Assembly: GCA_940671915.1 (NCBI GenBank) | Contig: CALNVZ010000641.1 | Span: 36,692,401 to 36,756,400, forward strand | DNA from: Paracentrotus lividus | Taxonomy: Eukaryota; Echinodermata; Echinoidea; Camarodonta; Echinidae | Length of the DNA: 64,000 nucleotides | Reading direction: 5' to 3' | Position numbers and translations under genes: made by a program | The notes under the pieces: generated by a model | Told to the model about the DNA's origin: nothing | Database searches by the model: none | Seen by the model: only the letters and a program-made list of their open reading frames with translations | In this document: positions 1 through 11,078 of the stretch, one piece after another | Position numbering within the stretch: the stretch's first letter is position 1 | Layout of the letters: every line of letters starts with the position of its first letter

Positions 1-906
1 TAGCTGGGGGGGGGGGGGGGGGGCTCCAAATGGGTTTTGCATTGAGTCAGGTGCCTGTATGTCTAAATTGCCCAAATTATCCTGTTTTCCCCAGATTAGC
101 TTGACCTGCTAAGCAAAGAAATAAACTCTGATTACAGTCATTTTTTAAAGGAGTCTGTATATGTGATGCATCATATCAAAATGAGACAAGAGTCAAGGAA
201 ATTGGCAAAATAATCAATTTCAAAACATTTTCCCTTTATCGTTTTCGCTTATTTTCTCTTTACAGAGCACACATGAAATATTTAAGATCCAGAACATCAA
301 AACTATTTTGCCCCAAACATTGATGTTTTTTATTATTTTGTTGATTTCTTCAACTCTTTTTGACTAATTTCTTGGCGACTTGCGTCACATTTTAAAGCTG
401 GTGTATAGTTTCGGGAGTAAGAAAAAATAATTTTGATTCGCACTTAGATAAATTATGAAAGATTGAATCCAATAACAATATTAAAGCAAATTATAGTACT
501 TGAAATCTCGTTTTAGTGTCTTTATTTCATAATATAAGTATAAAAAAAGCTAAGTCGGGGATCCGACTCATGTTAGCGCTTACATGGAAAACCAATGGGG
601 ATTCTCTAGTGTGCGTGTTATACACAGATCGTTCGCATTATTCACTGCGAAACTCTCAGCAGAGGTCTAAACGGCAGTTTCATTACGCTTCATTCAAAAT
701 TTTTCAATGAAATTCATCAGAAATAATGAAAACAATGTCACAAGATCTCTCACTCATATCTTTTAGTGCAATGTGGACAACATGAGACTATATTTGATTG
801 GTTTTGCGCCAATTCCTTTTTTGTTACCAAAACTATACACCAGGTTTAACCTGATGAGTCACATATGTCATACTGTATCTTATACTTTATTATTTTCTTC
901 TTTTAG
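1..906. other. Upstream POU6 intron sequence
   Basis: No coding exon seen here. There is a G run at 6-23, then a segment at 22-145 that resembles 2268-2405 (next entry). Positions 160-236 carry a word set (tgatgcatcatatc, then an A/G-rich stretch ending ttggcaaaataat) that recurs at 59329-59398, so it is a dispersed repeat. The 3' end is the polypyrimidine tract and AG of the exon starting at 907. Since that exon begins in mid codon, earlier POU6 exons must lie outside the window. Confidence 0.6.
22..145 (+). repeat. Duplicated intron segment, copy at window edge
   Basis: The stretch with ccaaattatcctgtttt, then gattagcttgacct and aaactctgatta, is repeated at 2268-2405, just downstream of the donor of the POU6 exon ending at 2247. 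Its presence here suggests that another copy of that exon, or of its 3' flank, lies just left of the window. This fits the exon-echo pattern seen elsewhere in the gene. Confidence 0.7.
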
Positions 907-1028
907 ATCTATGCTTGTATCTCAACCTTCTACCACCTCCAACCCCACCGCTTCCCTTCTGGCTGCACATAAACTAAGCAACGCATCAAGTGCCACCGCA
1001 CAAGCATTATCTCTACATGGACTCGCAG
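907..1028 (+). CDS. POU6F: POU6 internal exon, Ser/Ala-rich region
   Basis: Acceptor ttcttcttttag before 907 and donor gcag|gtaagg after 1028. The exon (122 nt) starts with the last base of a split codon and ends with one extra base. It encodes SMLVSQPSTTSNPTASLLAA and on to LSLHGLAG, a low-complexity activation-type segment typical of POU6 N-terminal regions. The frame is set by the next two exons, which join without a shift. A copy of its last 40 nt plus donor sits at 1398-1437. Confidence 0.82.
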
Positions 1029-1047
1029 GTAAGGAGGTATATGTAAA

Positions 1048-1310
1048 AGAGATATATAGTTATATGTAAAAGAGATAGAGATATATAGTTATATCTAAAG
1101 AGACTTATAGTTATAAGTGAAAGAGATATATAGTTATATGTCAAAGAGATATATAGTTATATATAAAGAGATATATATAGTTATATTTTGAAGAGATATA
1201 TAGTTATATGTATAAGAGATATATATGTAAAAGAGATATATAGTTATATGTAAAGAGTTATATAGTTATAAGTAAAAGAGATATATAGTTATATGTATAA
1301 GAGGTATATA
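1048..1310 (+). repeat. AT-rich minisatellite (agagatatatagttatatg)
   Basis: About nine irregular copies of a 25-35 base unit built on agagatatatagttatatg, starting 20 bases after the exon donor and followed by a GA-rich stretch (1311-1385). No coding potential. Confidence 0.9.
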
Positions 1311-1397
1311 GAGAGAGGAAGACAGAGGGAGGGGATGATGGAGAGGAAAGAAAGAGGATGAGAGAAAGAGGAAAGGAGAGACGGGATAGATGTTGAA

Positions 1398-1437
1398 AGT
1401 GCCACCGCACAAGCATTATGTCTACATGGACTTGCAG
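1398..1437 (+). repeat. Exon echo: 3' end of exon 907-1028 with donor
   Basis: Near-identical copy (two or three changes) of the last 40 nt of the upstream exon: agtgccaccgcacaagcat through cttgcag, followed by an intact-looking donor gtaagaag. No acceptor precedes it; the 5' flank is GA-rich simple sequence. It therefore cannot be a normal internal exon, and reads as a partial tandem duplication. Confidence 0.88.
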
Positions 1438-1822
1438 GTAAGAAGATGGGCTTCAAAACAACAATTTTGGGAAATAAAATATTAATAAATAGGTAAAGGA
1501 AAAAAATAGACACTATTGATGCTTAAAATACACACAATTAATGCAGATCTATCTTTAAAATGAGCCTTAACATCAATGCAAATTTCACATTGATCAGACC
1601 ATCATTGGCCATATTATTCCATATTTTCAAAAAATTTAATGAATTAGTGCAAAATCATGTTTTTTTTGTGAGTTTTTAACAAAATTTATGAATTCTAAAG
1701 AGACTTGGTGTGATATTTACAAACTATATTGGTTACATAATGTGTTTTTTTGTATGTGAACATTATTTGGAGTGAATAACTGGACTTAAAATGCTTTTTA
1801 ATAACCCCTAAATCTGCCTCCC

Positions 1823-1986
1823 GGGCTCTGAGAGCAATATGGCACAGATACTTTCAAGCCGGTTGTTTCTGTCTTTGGATGTAGGTCTGAACACAGCACA
1901 GGGCACTGTCATCTCCCATATAGCAGCAGCCCAGGGCTCAAAGAGCAGGGTAGCACAGATCCTTCCAAGTCAGCTAGTCCGAAGCT
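1823..1986 (+). repeat. Exon echoes: two partial copies of exon 2020-2247
   Basis: 1885-1986 copies the first 102 nt of the real exon (GLNTAQGTVISHIAAAQGS in the same frame) with its own acceptor gtag|gtctga. It then runs into non-exonic sequence with an in-frame stop (taa) right after the matching gaagct. 1823-1859 is an older fragment of the same exon (gggctctgagagcaatatgg). The 1885 acceptor could be used, but no donor follows, so use would need a further splice choice or intron retention. Confidence 0.9.
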
Positions 1987-2019
1987 AATTAAGTTTGTTA
2001 ATTCTCTCTTTTCATGCAG

Positions 2020-2247
2020 GTCTGAACACAGCACAGGGCACTGTCATCTCCCATATAGCAGCCGCCCAGGGCTCACAGAGCAGTGTAGCACAGATCCTTC
2101 CAAGTCAGCTAGTCCGAAGCTCCGTCGTCTCAAGCCAACCAAGCCAAGGGGTCACGCAGGTCCCCGGGGGTCACCAGGTCGTTGTGTCTACAACGACGGC
2201 AACTAGTGGCGGAGGGAACCACGTTGCGGGATCATTGGCCAGTCCAG
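2020..2247 (+). CDS. POU6F: POU6 internal exon, Gln/Ser/Val-rich region
   Basis: Acceptor tttcatgcag before 2020, donor ccag|gtaaag after 2247. The 228 nt encode GLNTAQGTVISHIAAAQGSQ, then SVAQILPSQLV, a VSSQPSQGVTQVPGG segment and a Thr/Gly-rich end (ATSGGGNHVAGSLASP). The codon split at each end matches its neighbours. The composition is that of a transcription-factor activation region; no domain is recognised. Two partial copies lie immediately upstream. Confidence 0.85.
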
Positions 2248-3975
2248 GTAAAGGTACTGTCCTACAGAGGCTCCAGATTGGGATGGGGCTTCATTATATT
2301 CAAACAAAAAATTTCAAAATTAATCAACTGAATTGCCCCAAATTATCCTGTTTTTCCGCAGATTAACTTGACCTTCCAATCAAAGAAGAAAACTCTGATT
2401 AAAATCCTTTTGAATTTATGTTAAATTTTTGAAGTTTTTCCTGAACATCATTCAAATCTAACATCAAAAAGAATTCAGAGTTTTTGTCTTTGCCAAAATC
2501 TTTTTGTTTTCCCCCAATCTTTTGCTGTGTTTGTCGTGGGTTGACACACCTTTCCAAATGTACGCACCTTTGTTTTGTTCTCTCTTTCTGGCTAAATGCA
2601 GCTTTTTTTTAAATCATCACCTTCGCAATACTATTTGGACATGTCCATTGTGATCTATTAAGGCACTGTTATCGTATTCTAACACATGAAATTGTGTAAC
2701 AAATCTTTCCCTTGCATTGTTTACCTCACTAATGCCGGATCTAACTCTAGCTTTTATCATCTCCAAACACTCTCATTACCTTAAAATCAGAGATGCCAAT
2801 TTATAATTTTGACATTAGAAGTAAGAACGTGAATAACGCAAATATTTGAATTAGCTGAACCAAATGACTTCTCATAAGAAATGTCATGAATAATTCCTGT
2901 CACTCTGCAATTCAATTGCGGGAATTCATTCAATTCAAATAGATTTCTTTCTGCTATGACCAAGTCATTCATTTCAGCTGTTTTGACTAATTGCGTTATT
3001 CACCTTCTCATTTTAATGATATAATTATTCTGTATGATTGGCATCCCTGCAAAATGACCTCCTCCCCATTTGTTTTAAAAACCTACTTTTGTGAGGGACC
3101 AAATAGTTTACTACCACAGCTGCACTATCTTTCTCAATACATTTTAAGGTCCACCATTAATGTACAAACAAAAACATACTCTGTGTCATCTAAATTTTAA
3201 AAAAAAAAACAATATGAAGCCCCACCCCAATTTATCCCTAAATCATCACTGTATCCTCAATCACGGAGCCTCGTTTGATGTTTGTGAGTTGTAATAATGT
3301 GCATTCATGTTCAATATGATTAACAGCACTTTGTTCGTATTTTTTGCTTTATCTGGGGAGCATTTCATCAATGGACTTGTCTGATGTTTTATCTGACAAA
3401 CTGTTAAAAGCTACTAAAATGCTTGCATCTGATTGGCTGAGAGCAAATTTGTCAGATAAAATGTCCGACAAATCGTTTCATGAAACGCCCGCCAGAATTT
3501 GTTTCATGTTGTGTGTTGAACTGCAGAAAGACACATTTGTAAAAACCTTTTCTTAGCATGAACTTTTGAATAAAACTGTTTAACACATGTTCATACCTCA
3601 ATTTTTTTTTAACATCTGCAATGTTTATATACTTGGTGAAAATATACTATACAAAATTTTTGTTATCTTTCTTCATTTCTACATTATTCAGAGTAAAATT
3701 AGACTTGTAAATAGTCTGTATGAATGCAAATTAAAATGTATATAAACAACAATTTATTTACATATATTATAATTTTGATCATAGTGAATTCCATTGAGCA
3801 TTGCCAGTTTAGATTGATGTTGTTCTAGACATGTCCTGAAACAAAAATTAATAATTTTATCAGTGTATTTTGCTCTTTCTTGGAAAAAAGATGATGAAAA
3901 TGATTCAGGAAAGTTGGGATTTGTCCTCCTCAGTTTAAATGAACTTTCTACCCCTCACCCTTTATTTCTCCTCAG
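2248..3975 (+). other. POU6 intron, mostly unremarkable
   Basis: AT-rich intron. It holds the second copy of the duplicated segment (2268-2405) and a short MITE (3355-3493). I see no exon with a reading frame related to POU6 here. Confidence 0.7.
3355..3493. mobile_element. Short hAT-like MITE
   Basis: About 140 bp with inverted ends: ggggagcatttcatcaatgg on the left, tttcatgaaacgcccgcc on the right, and inner arms ttttatctgacaaa / tttgtcagataaaat. A truncated relative sits at 5676-5756 and a more distant one at 61827-61960. Terminal GGGG..TTTCAT ends are common in non-autonomous elements of marine invertebrates; the superfamily is inferred. Confidence 0.75.
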
Positions 3976-4817
3976 TGAGTAACATTGGAAATGCTGCTGA
4001 GGTCGACGGTATCAATCTAGAAGAGATTAAGGAGTTTGCCAAAGAAACCTGGGTTAGGGGTGGCAAATATAGATTAATGTCCGAGTCTTTCACTCTCCCT
4101 CTCTCCTTTCTCAGTGAGTAACATGGGTAACGCTGCTGAGGTCGACGGTATCAATCTAGAAGAGATTAAGGAGTTTGCCCAAGAAACCTGGGTTAGGGGT
4201 GGCAAATATAGATTAATGTCCGAGTCTTTCCCCCTCTCCTCCTCTCTTTTCTCAGTGAGTAACATGGGTAACGCTGCTGAGGTCGACGGTATCAATCTAG
4301 AAGAGATTAAGGAGTTTGCCAAAGAAACCTGGGTTAGGGGTTGGCATACTATAGATTAATGTCTGAGTCTTTCCCCCTCTCCTCCTCTCCTTTCTCAGTG
4401 AGTAACATGGGTAACGCTGCTGAGGTCGACGGAATCAATCTAGAAGAGATTAAGGAGTTTGCCAAAGAAACCTGGGTTAGGGGTGGCAAATATAGATTAA
4501 TGTCGAGTCTTTCCCCCTCTCCTCCTCTCTTTTCTCAGTGAGTAACATGGGTAACGCTGCTGAGGTCGACGGTATCAATCTAGAAAGATTAAGGAGTTTG
4601 CCAAAGAAACCTGGTTAGGGGTGGCAAATATAGATTAATGTCCGAGTCTTTCCCCTCTCCTCCTCTCTTTTCTCAGTGAGTAACATGGGTAACGCTGCTG
4701 AGGTTGACGGTATCAATCTAGAAGAGATTAAGGAGTTTGCCAAAGAAACCTGGGTTAGGGGTGGCAAATATAGATTAATTGTCGAGTCTTTCAACTCCTC
4801 CCTCTCTCCTTTCTCAG
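3976..4817 (+). repeat. Six tandem echoes of the POU-specific exon 5' half, each with its own acceptor
   Basis: Acceptor-exon junctions at 3976, 4115, 4256, 4399, 4539 and 4677 precede the real one at 4818, giving spacings of 139, 141, 143, 140, 138 and 141. Each unit has a pyrimidine tract, ttctcag, then coding sequence for VSN(M/I)GNAAEVDGINLEEIKEF in the same phase as the real exon. It then diverges at the codon after EFAK into gaaacctgggttagggg and the next pyrimidine tract. The truncated copies have no obvious donor. Copies are nearly identical; the one at 4539 has lost 2 nt in ctagaagagatt. One reading frame can run through 141-base units, but 139-, 143-, 140- and 138-base units break it. 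Confidence 0.95.
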
Positions 4818-4989
4818 TGAGTAACATGGGTAATGCTGCTGAGGTTGACGGTATCAATCTAGAAGAGATTAAGGAGTTTGCCAAAGCTTTCAAGATCCGG
4901 AGACTATCCCTTGGTCTGACCCAGACGCAGGTTGGACAAGCCCTTAGTCAATCAGAAGGTCCAGCATACAGTCAGTCAGCAATCTGCAG
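4818..4989 (+). CDS. POU6F: POU6 exon: N-terminal two-thirds of POU-specific domain
   Basis: Seventh and only complete copy of the array: acceptor tttctcag before 4818, donor tgcag|gtcagt after 4989, 172 nt. It encodes VSNMGNAAEVDGINLEEIKE, then FAKAFKIRRLSLGLTQTQ, VGQALSQSEGPAYSQSAIC and a split Arg codon. RRLSLGLTQTQVG is the first helix-turn-helix part of the POU-specific domain. Joined to 6012 it restores ICRFEKLDITPKSAQK without a shift. Confidence 0.97.
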
Positions 4990-6011
4990 GTCAGTATTAG
5001 TCAGGCACCATTTCTTATCTACTACAAACAATGGCTGAGTTTGATTTTTCAGTATTCTTTCTCTTTCTCTCTCCAGGGATGCTACTTTTCATACTAAAGT
5101 AGAAATTCCTACTTTTTCAACCCTCCTAGGAAACACCTTTTTTGTGTACAAAAGGACCCATTCAATATGATTTTCCTTCTTTTTATCACTGCTTAGTTGC
5201 ATCCCTGCTCTCTGTAGACTCCCTACATGTAGTTAAATCTATAAACAGCTGGACATCCTCAAAAACGAGGAGTCAACCACCATCATTTCCTTACAGCTGT
5301 GCTGCAAAGAGTTATGTTTTAGGAAAACGTGGAAGAAACTATAGAAGAAGATACCGAAACATGTGCGGAGCTGGATTTTTGACAAGTCATGTTTTATCCA
5401 ACTTTTACCATAGTAAAAATGATTATCAGCTTAAGATATCAGATCTGACATTTTGTCAGACAAGAAACGTTGAGGAAATGCTCGGAAGCAGAACTAAAAT
5501 AATCTTTAAAAATTACAAGAAAAAAAAAAAATGCTTTTGAAGACAACTGCAATATTCAGGACTGCAATTTGATGTAATATTATGTCAAAAGGTAATGGAG
5601 AATTAAAATCTTTAATATGAAAAAAAATGAGCAAAGAAAATGAGATTCCATCAGGATACAAACCAAGACCTCCTGTGGGGCGTTTCATGAAAGGACTTGT
5701 CAAACGTTTTATCTGACAAGCTGTTATAAGCTACTGAAATGCTACTGAAATGCCCCCAGGAGGTCTTGGTTTGTATCCTGATGGAATCTCATGGCAAGCC
5801 CTTATGTCATTAGCATCGAGGCTAAGCGTTTCTCTAGGACAAACTTTGACATATGGGGTTGCCATAGCTCGGTCTAGTAATCTGGGGGTCTTGGGTTCGA
5901 ATCCCGATGGATCCAATTTTCTTTGCTCGTTTTTCCATATTATATATTTCTGGTCAGTTTCACTCTTTGCTCAAAAATTAAAAGGTGTTTCACATCTTGT
6001 TAATCCATTAG
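4990..6011 (+). other. POU6 last intron
   Basis: No coding exon. The first 600 bases are unremarkable. The 3' part is occupied by a foldback element with tRNA-like ends (5605-5985). The acceptor ttaatccattag lies 25 bases beyond it. Confidence 0.75.
5605..5985. mobile_element. Foldback element with tRNA-like B-box ends
   Basis: The left arm (5605-5677, including atgagcaaagaaaatgag and ggatacaaaccaagacctc) is the inverse of the right arm (ttctttgctcgtttttcc at about 5919-5936, preceded by gggttcgaatcccgatgg at 5893-5910). Another copy of the B-box-like segment (ggaggtcttggtttgtatcc) lies at 5759-5778. A truncated hAT-like MITE (5676-5756) sits between the arms. A second member of the family is at 57770-58045. 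Degenerate tRNA A/B boxes suggest origin from a tRNA-SINE that became palindromic; this is inference. Confidence 0.7.
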
Positions 6012-6423
6012 ATTTGAGAAGTTGGATATCACACCAAAGAGCGCCCAGAAGATAAAACCCGTCTTGGAGAGGTGGATGGCCGAAGCAGAGGAGAGACACA
6101 AAAACGGTCTCAACCAACTCACAGACTTCATCGGTAGCGAACCGGTCAAGAAACGCAAGCGACGGACATCCTTCACGCCCCAGGCTCTCGAATACCTCAG
6201 CCGACACTTCGAGAAGAACACGCATCCGACCGGTGCCGAGATGACGGCTCTCGCGCAAGAGCTCAATTACGACCGGGAGGTGATTCGCGTCTGGTTCTGC
6301 AACAAGCGGCAAGCGCTGAAAAACACGATAAAGAAACTCAAAGCTGCCGAAGCGACAATGAATAATAACTCAGAGGAGATTGAGCGATCAGCGGTTGTCG
6401 TTGAGAGTCCAGAGCATGTCTAG
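6012..6423 (+). CDS. POU6F: POU6 terminal coding exon: end of POU-specific domain, homeodomain, stop
   Basis: Acceptor aatccattag before 6012; stop tag at 6421-6423. It encodes FEKLDITPKSAQKIKPVL, the linker, and the homeodomain KKRKRRTSFTPQALEYLSRH to VIRVWFCNKRQALKNTIKK. A tail of about 30 residues follows (LKAAEATMNNNSEEIERS to VVVESPEHV). The recognition helix carries the invariant W, F, N and R of homeodomains and the POU Cys. The exon is clearly more GC-rich than all surrounding DNA. Minus-strand open frames across it are shadows. Confidence 0.97.
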
Positions 6424-9400
6424 AGGGCGCTACAACTGCTGCAAAATCATGTAGAAATCGGCTCATGGTTGACATGCAAGGTGCAGTGGAGATTGGAGGA
6501 ATTCCTTCGTATTCAAAGGACTCTGTGAAAGATATTTGAGAATTGATTGTTGGACAGGACACAGAAATATATGAGTGGGACAATGATGTGCTTGGTGCAT
6601 CAGAGCTGGATGGAATGTGACCAAAGAAATGCTTTAACAGTGAGCTGCAAGTCGGCTCAGATCATCTTAAGAGGCAGAAAGGCGTTGACTATGTGAGTTA
6701 GCGTCTTTTTGGCTCTGATCACACGAAATATGAACATGTGAAAAAGGTAGAGCTGGTAATGCTGAGAACCCAGATGAAGCAGCTACAAAAGGAAGAATAT
6801 TTCTTGCAAATGAATTGAACCAGATTTGATTTTATCCCCTCTTTGTCTCCTTTCCCAATTAACTGACCTTGGGCCAACCCTTATCAATTGTGATTATTAT
6901 TAAGTTTGGAATAGCTGGCTACTCTCAAAATTCAAATACCGGTCAGTATTTTGGGATGAATTTTTCATTTCTATTTCTGATGTAGGCCTAATTTTTCTTC
7001 TCTCATAAGATATTTTGCAGTTATAGTGACAGGTCTAGTGCCAAGAACCAGGTAGGAGTATTATATATTACCAAGTTGATGCCTATGTTGCCTGCTACTT
7101 TTTGTCATGGAATATGCCCTAAATAATGTTGGACGAGTTCTGAATTGTGTATTTAATTGATCAGTATATGATCAGGTTGTATTACTCTGTGGTATTACAT
7201 GATATTCCAATAAATTATGAAATAACTTACTATGAAAATTGACAGTAACTATCCACTATTGTCTATATAGGTTGAAATCTAAACTCAAATTTTGAATACT
7301 AAAAAAAAAAAAAAAAATACTGTGGAGCGCTTGATCTTTTATTGGCCCAAATTTATGCAACATTCAAAGGAGATTTTTTTTTTTTTTTGAAGAGGACCAA
7401 ATATCATGAATTGGAAATATTTTGTGTTTGTATTGGCCAGACTGTTCAGGTGAAGAATGGATGGTGAGGAGAAAACATGAAAACACCAAGAAATCTCAAA
7501 AAATTAATGTTTTTATGATTGTCATATGATATGCTGCGTGTTTGACGAAGACAGTTATTAAACCCATTATTGGGTTTTTGTTTCCTTGTAGAAAGACTAA
7601 GCCACCTTTGGACCAATGATTTCACCAAATAGAGTGAAACTTTGTCTCTTTTTAAACTTTATGCTGTCTTTTTTTTTTTTTTTTGTTGCTATGTTTTGTG
7701 TTAGCGTTAAATTTCCACTGGTTGGAAGTTTTAAGTTAAGCAATGTTTGCTTGTAATGGATGGTGCTTGAAAGGACAGGTTATAAATGTTCAATATGAAC
7801 TGATTATTTATTGTATTGAAAAGGAAAAATACTGAAAAATATGTTGAGCTTACTTTTCTTTTCATATCATCAATTGGCAACCTAAAAGTTGAAGTATGTA
7901 AAGGCAGAAAATCAGAGAAATGTGATGAAAGTTTGAAGGAAATTTCACGAACGGGATAAGTGGTATCCAATTTTCTTCAAAATTTCACCAATCGGTTTCG
8001 CGAATTCTAGCTGCTTTCCTTATGAACAACTTTTCATTGAAGTTGGATTTCCATCTAAAGCAAACAATTGTAGTTTTTCCCTTTTAAAGGCTTGCTTATA
8101 TTTCAATGATTTGTGCAATGGGCATTATCAAGCTAAGTTTAGCCCCATGAAGAGAAGTCAACCTAACTTATTCATTTAATTTATCTTTTGAAGTCAAAAA
8201 TTTTAAGACAGTCTTAAAAGGGAAATGGTGTTGACCAATTTAATTGGAGCCCCTTTGCATTTTTTTTATATGTCTTGATGTATGTAGTCTGTTGCAACCT
8301 GCATACAAATACCATGCAAAAGGAAAAAGAAAGGCTGTCTTAGGAAATTAAAGTTCATTTACCTGGAAACACATGGCATGGGACTACACAGTCAAGTTTG
8401 ATTTACCAACATTGAAATGCATAGAGTGGGACCACATCAAGTTTGCAATGGCCCTATGTCATTTGTATGAAGTGGAAGGGTTAGGCTGATCTGTTTTAAA
8501 GCAAGAAATTAAATTTGCCGTTTATGATTATTCTATGTTAATATCTGAAATAAAGTGATAGTTTCACTTAAATATTGTGTGTAATTTGTTAGTTTCTCCA
8601 GTTAGTTGGAATGTTCAATTAATTTATTGAGGGTTTTGAGGGTGGTCACAGTCTTGCTATGTTTGTGTACTTAATGTAATTAAATATACTTATATCCTTA
8701 GGCAATACATTTTATCTACTATAATTCTCCCCACCCAGGACTAGAAAGGGTACCCATCAGGCAGTAAAATGTCAATGCCAAAGTGGTTTGGTAAGCAAGT
8801 GCTTGCCTGTAAAAAGGCATCTGATTGTAATGCCCCCTAGGGAGTAGACAGTGTGCACATATAGTGCAGGATCTATTGTACTTGAATCCAATGACCTGGT
8901 TAATGATATGCTGTAATTAAACCGGTATTATTATTGATATTGTATGAATCTTCAGTTAAAACTTCAACTCTTTTCTTTTTTCCAACTCCTGGCCACATCT
9001 TAATTGTTCTAGAAATACCCTCCTTTTCCTTGCCAAAATGTATATTCTCAAATCTCATTTGTTTCCATGTTGAAATGGTGAAATCATGTGTTAAATTGCT
9101 CTGTAAATACTTAGAAAGATAAAGACATTGTCTAGTGAATATTTATAAAAAGTAAAATGTGTACTTGTAATATGTCAGTATTCAACATTTCAAATTCCTC
9201 TTTTATCCAATTTGACCCTTTATTTATTTATTTATATTTTTATTTTCATTTAATATTTTTTTTTTAAAGACATGACCCCAATAGTTTAAATCTGCTTCTG
9301 TAAAATATTAAATTTCTTATAGTACACATTAAATTGGAAAAATGTTCAACAGGTGCATGTTAGTATTTAATAAAAACATAAACGTTCACAACATTTATAG

Positions 9401-10887
9401 CCTTTAACAGATTTTCGTATAATCACCCCTTTTTATCTTCTTTTTATGCTATTACTCAAATTAATGTCTCAGTGGGCGAGTTCTCCTTTTTATTACGTGT
9501 TTACTTTTATCCTCTCTGTCTAAAAATGCCTTGATCTTGGACTTATTTTTGTTCATATTTTATTAAACCTGATGCTATATGTCTTTTTAGAATATTATTT
9601 ATGAACTACATGTATACTTCCTATGTGCTCTAGCGTATTGTATATTTTCTGCTATGTACTTTTTGATGTATATTATTTGATATACTTGAGACCATTCCTT
9701 TCCCCACCTATTGCAAAAAGGTATTTGGATATTATTAAAATGCAATTATAATTGTCGGGGTTTCATTCATATAATTTTAAAGGTGCTTCTTAACATTTGC
9801 TAGTCTTCATGATAATGAAAAACTTTGTATCTTTAAAGAGATAAATTGCTACCAAGTTTATATACTGTTACCTGAATTAAAATGTCATGAGCCTATTCCT
9901 TTTTTCTTTTTTTTCAAAAGAAAAAGGCAAACTTTTTTAGATTTAAAGTCAAGAAATTAAATATGGGAATTAAGTTGGCTAAGTGAAAATAATACTGGTA
10001 ATGATAATAAATGTATGAGATTTGTTTAATACTATTATTCATTTTGATCAAATGCTCAATGCGCATTTACAAAAGATTACAAAAATAACAAGGAATATTA
10101 CAAAGAAATTTGCAATTTTTTTTACTAAAAGCTAGTGCCAAAAAGAAAGACTGCAGTCCATGCCTACTGGAACCAGGCGCTTCTTGCATCAAACCTGTTT
10201 GGGAATAAGAACATTCAGTGGTCCACTGCTTAAATTATCTTAAAACTGGTTAGGAATTCAAATTGTGATTTCTCTATTGCTGTTCAACTTCCTTCCAAAA
10301 GCTACGCAATTGTGATGTTTCCAAAATAGATCAGGTTTTTATTCATGTGGAGAGCAGTGATTTTGTAGAGGCAACTTGTATATTGTTATGTGACAACAAA
10401 AGTGACACTTTTATAAGATACATATATCGATGAGTGTGTTATTTTCATTATCAGTGCATATGTCTATGTACATGCAGTGTATTTATGAAAACTGTACTAT
10501 CTGTATATAGTGCAAAAAATGTGTCTAACCATCGGTTTATACCTTTGCTGCATTAATTATCGAAAAGTCACTACTGCTATACAATGATCTTCAAAGTGGC
10601 AACATTTATTGTGATTCTCATCCATAACCATGAAAACCAGTTTTATTGAAATATGTGGCAGCCCAATGTTATACCAGTCCTGTCATTACTAGGAAATATG
10701 AAACTGTCACAAATTGCATAGAATTAATGTACATTTTGTGTATTTAGCGGCATGAAACTTTCACAAATCTCAACCCCTCATGAATTAAAATATTTTATTG
10801 TGAAAATTTCAGGTTGAACAGTAACTCGGATGAAATAACACATAATCATACCTCTCTGCCTACCAACATATGAAAATCAAACAAGTG
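6424..10887. other. POU6 3' flank: probable 3' UTR then intergenic DNA
   Basis: AT-rich DNA without credible exons. AATAAA words occur at 7209-7214 and 8549-8554 among others; either could end the POU6 transcript, and I cannot choose. There are homopolymer runs near 7303 (A), 7374 (T) and 7670 (T). No repeat family recognised. Confidence 0.55.
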
Positions 10888-11078
10888 CAGTTCACTCCCA
10901 TTATAACACGCCTGGATACAAGAGGATTTTGTTATATACAAAGGTTGCCCAGGTTCCAATTTTAAAAAATCCACATTAAGATTCTCTTTATTGGTCATTG
11001 TGATCCGAATAATGAGATATTAATATAAGAAGGTAATTAGCTTGGTCTGGAGAACCTCGTTATAATGGGAGTGAACTG
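10888..11078. mobile_element. 191-bp MITE
   Basis: Inverted ends cagttcactcccattataac (10888-10907) and gttataatgggagtgaactg (11059-11078) are perfect complements over 20 bases. The interior is AT-rich with no open frame. A diverged relative may be 60939-61281. I see no clear target duplication. Confidence 0.9.

Larger units (their letters stand above)
907..6423 (+). other. POU6F: POU class 6 transcription factor gene, 3' portion (four exons)
   Basis: Nuclear sequence-specific DNA-binding protein of the POU class 6 family (vertebrate POU6F1/POU6F2, fly pdm3), known for roles in neurons. Exons 907-1028, 2020-2247, 4818-4989 and 6012-6423 join in frame (codon splits 1+2, 1+2, 2+1) and encode about 310 residues. 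The order is an Ala/Ser/Thr/Gln-rich region (about 115 residues), a POU-specific domain (GINLEEIKEFAKAFKIRR through SAICRFEKLDITP), a short linker (NGLNQLTDFIGSEPV) and a POU homeodomain (KKRKRRTSFTPQALE to WFCNKRQ). The homeodomain has the Cys of the POU WFCN recognition helix. The N-terminal part lies outside the window. The class 6 assignment rests on the SEGPAYSQSAICR and TPKSAQK motifs. Three of the four exons have partial tandem copies beside them. I cannot say which vertebrate paralogue is closer. Confidence 0.93.

Noticed and set aside
4074..4893. Plus and minus open frames through the POU6 exon array
   Set aside because: The plus frames are in-phase read-through of exon echoes and break where units are not multiples of three; the minus frames are shadows.
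5971..6312. Two minus-strand frames over the homeodomain exon
   Set aside because: Shadows of a conserved plus-strand coding exon.
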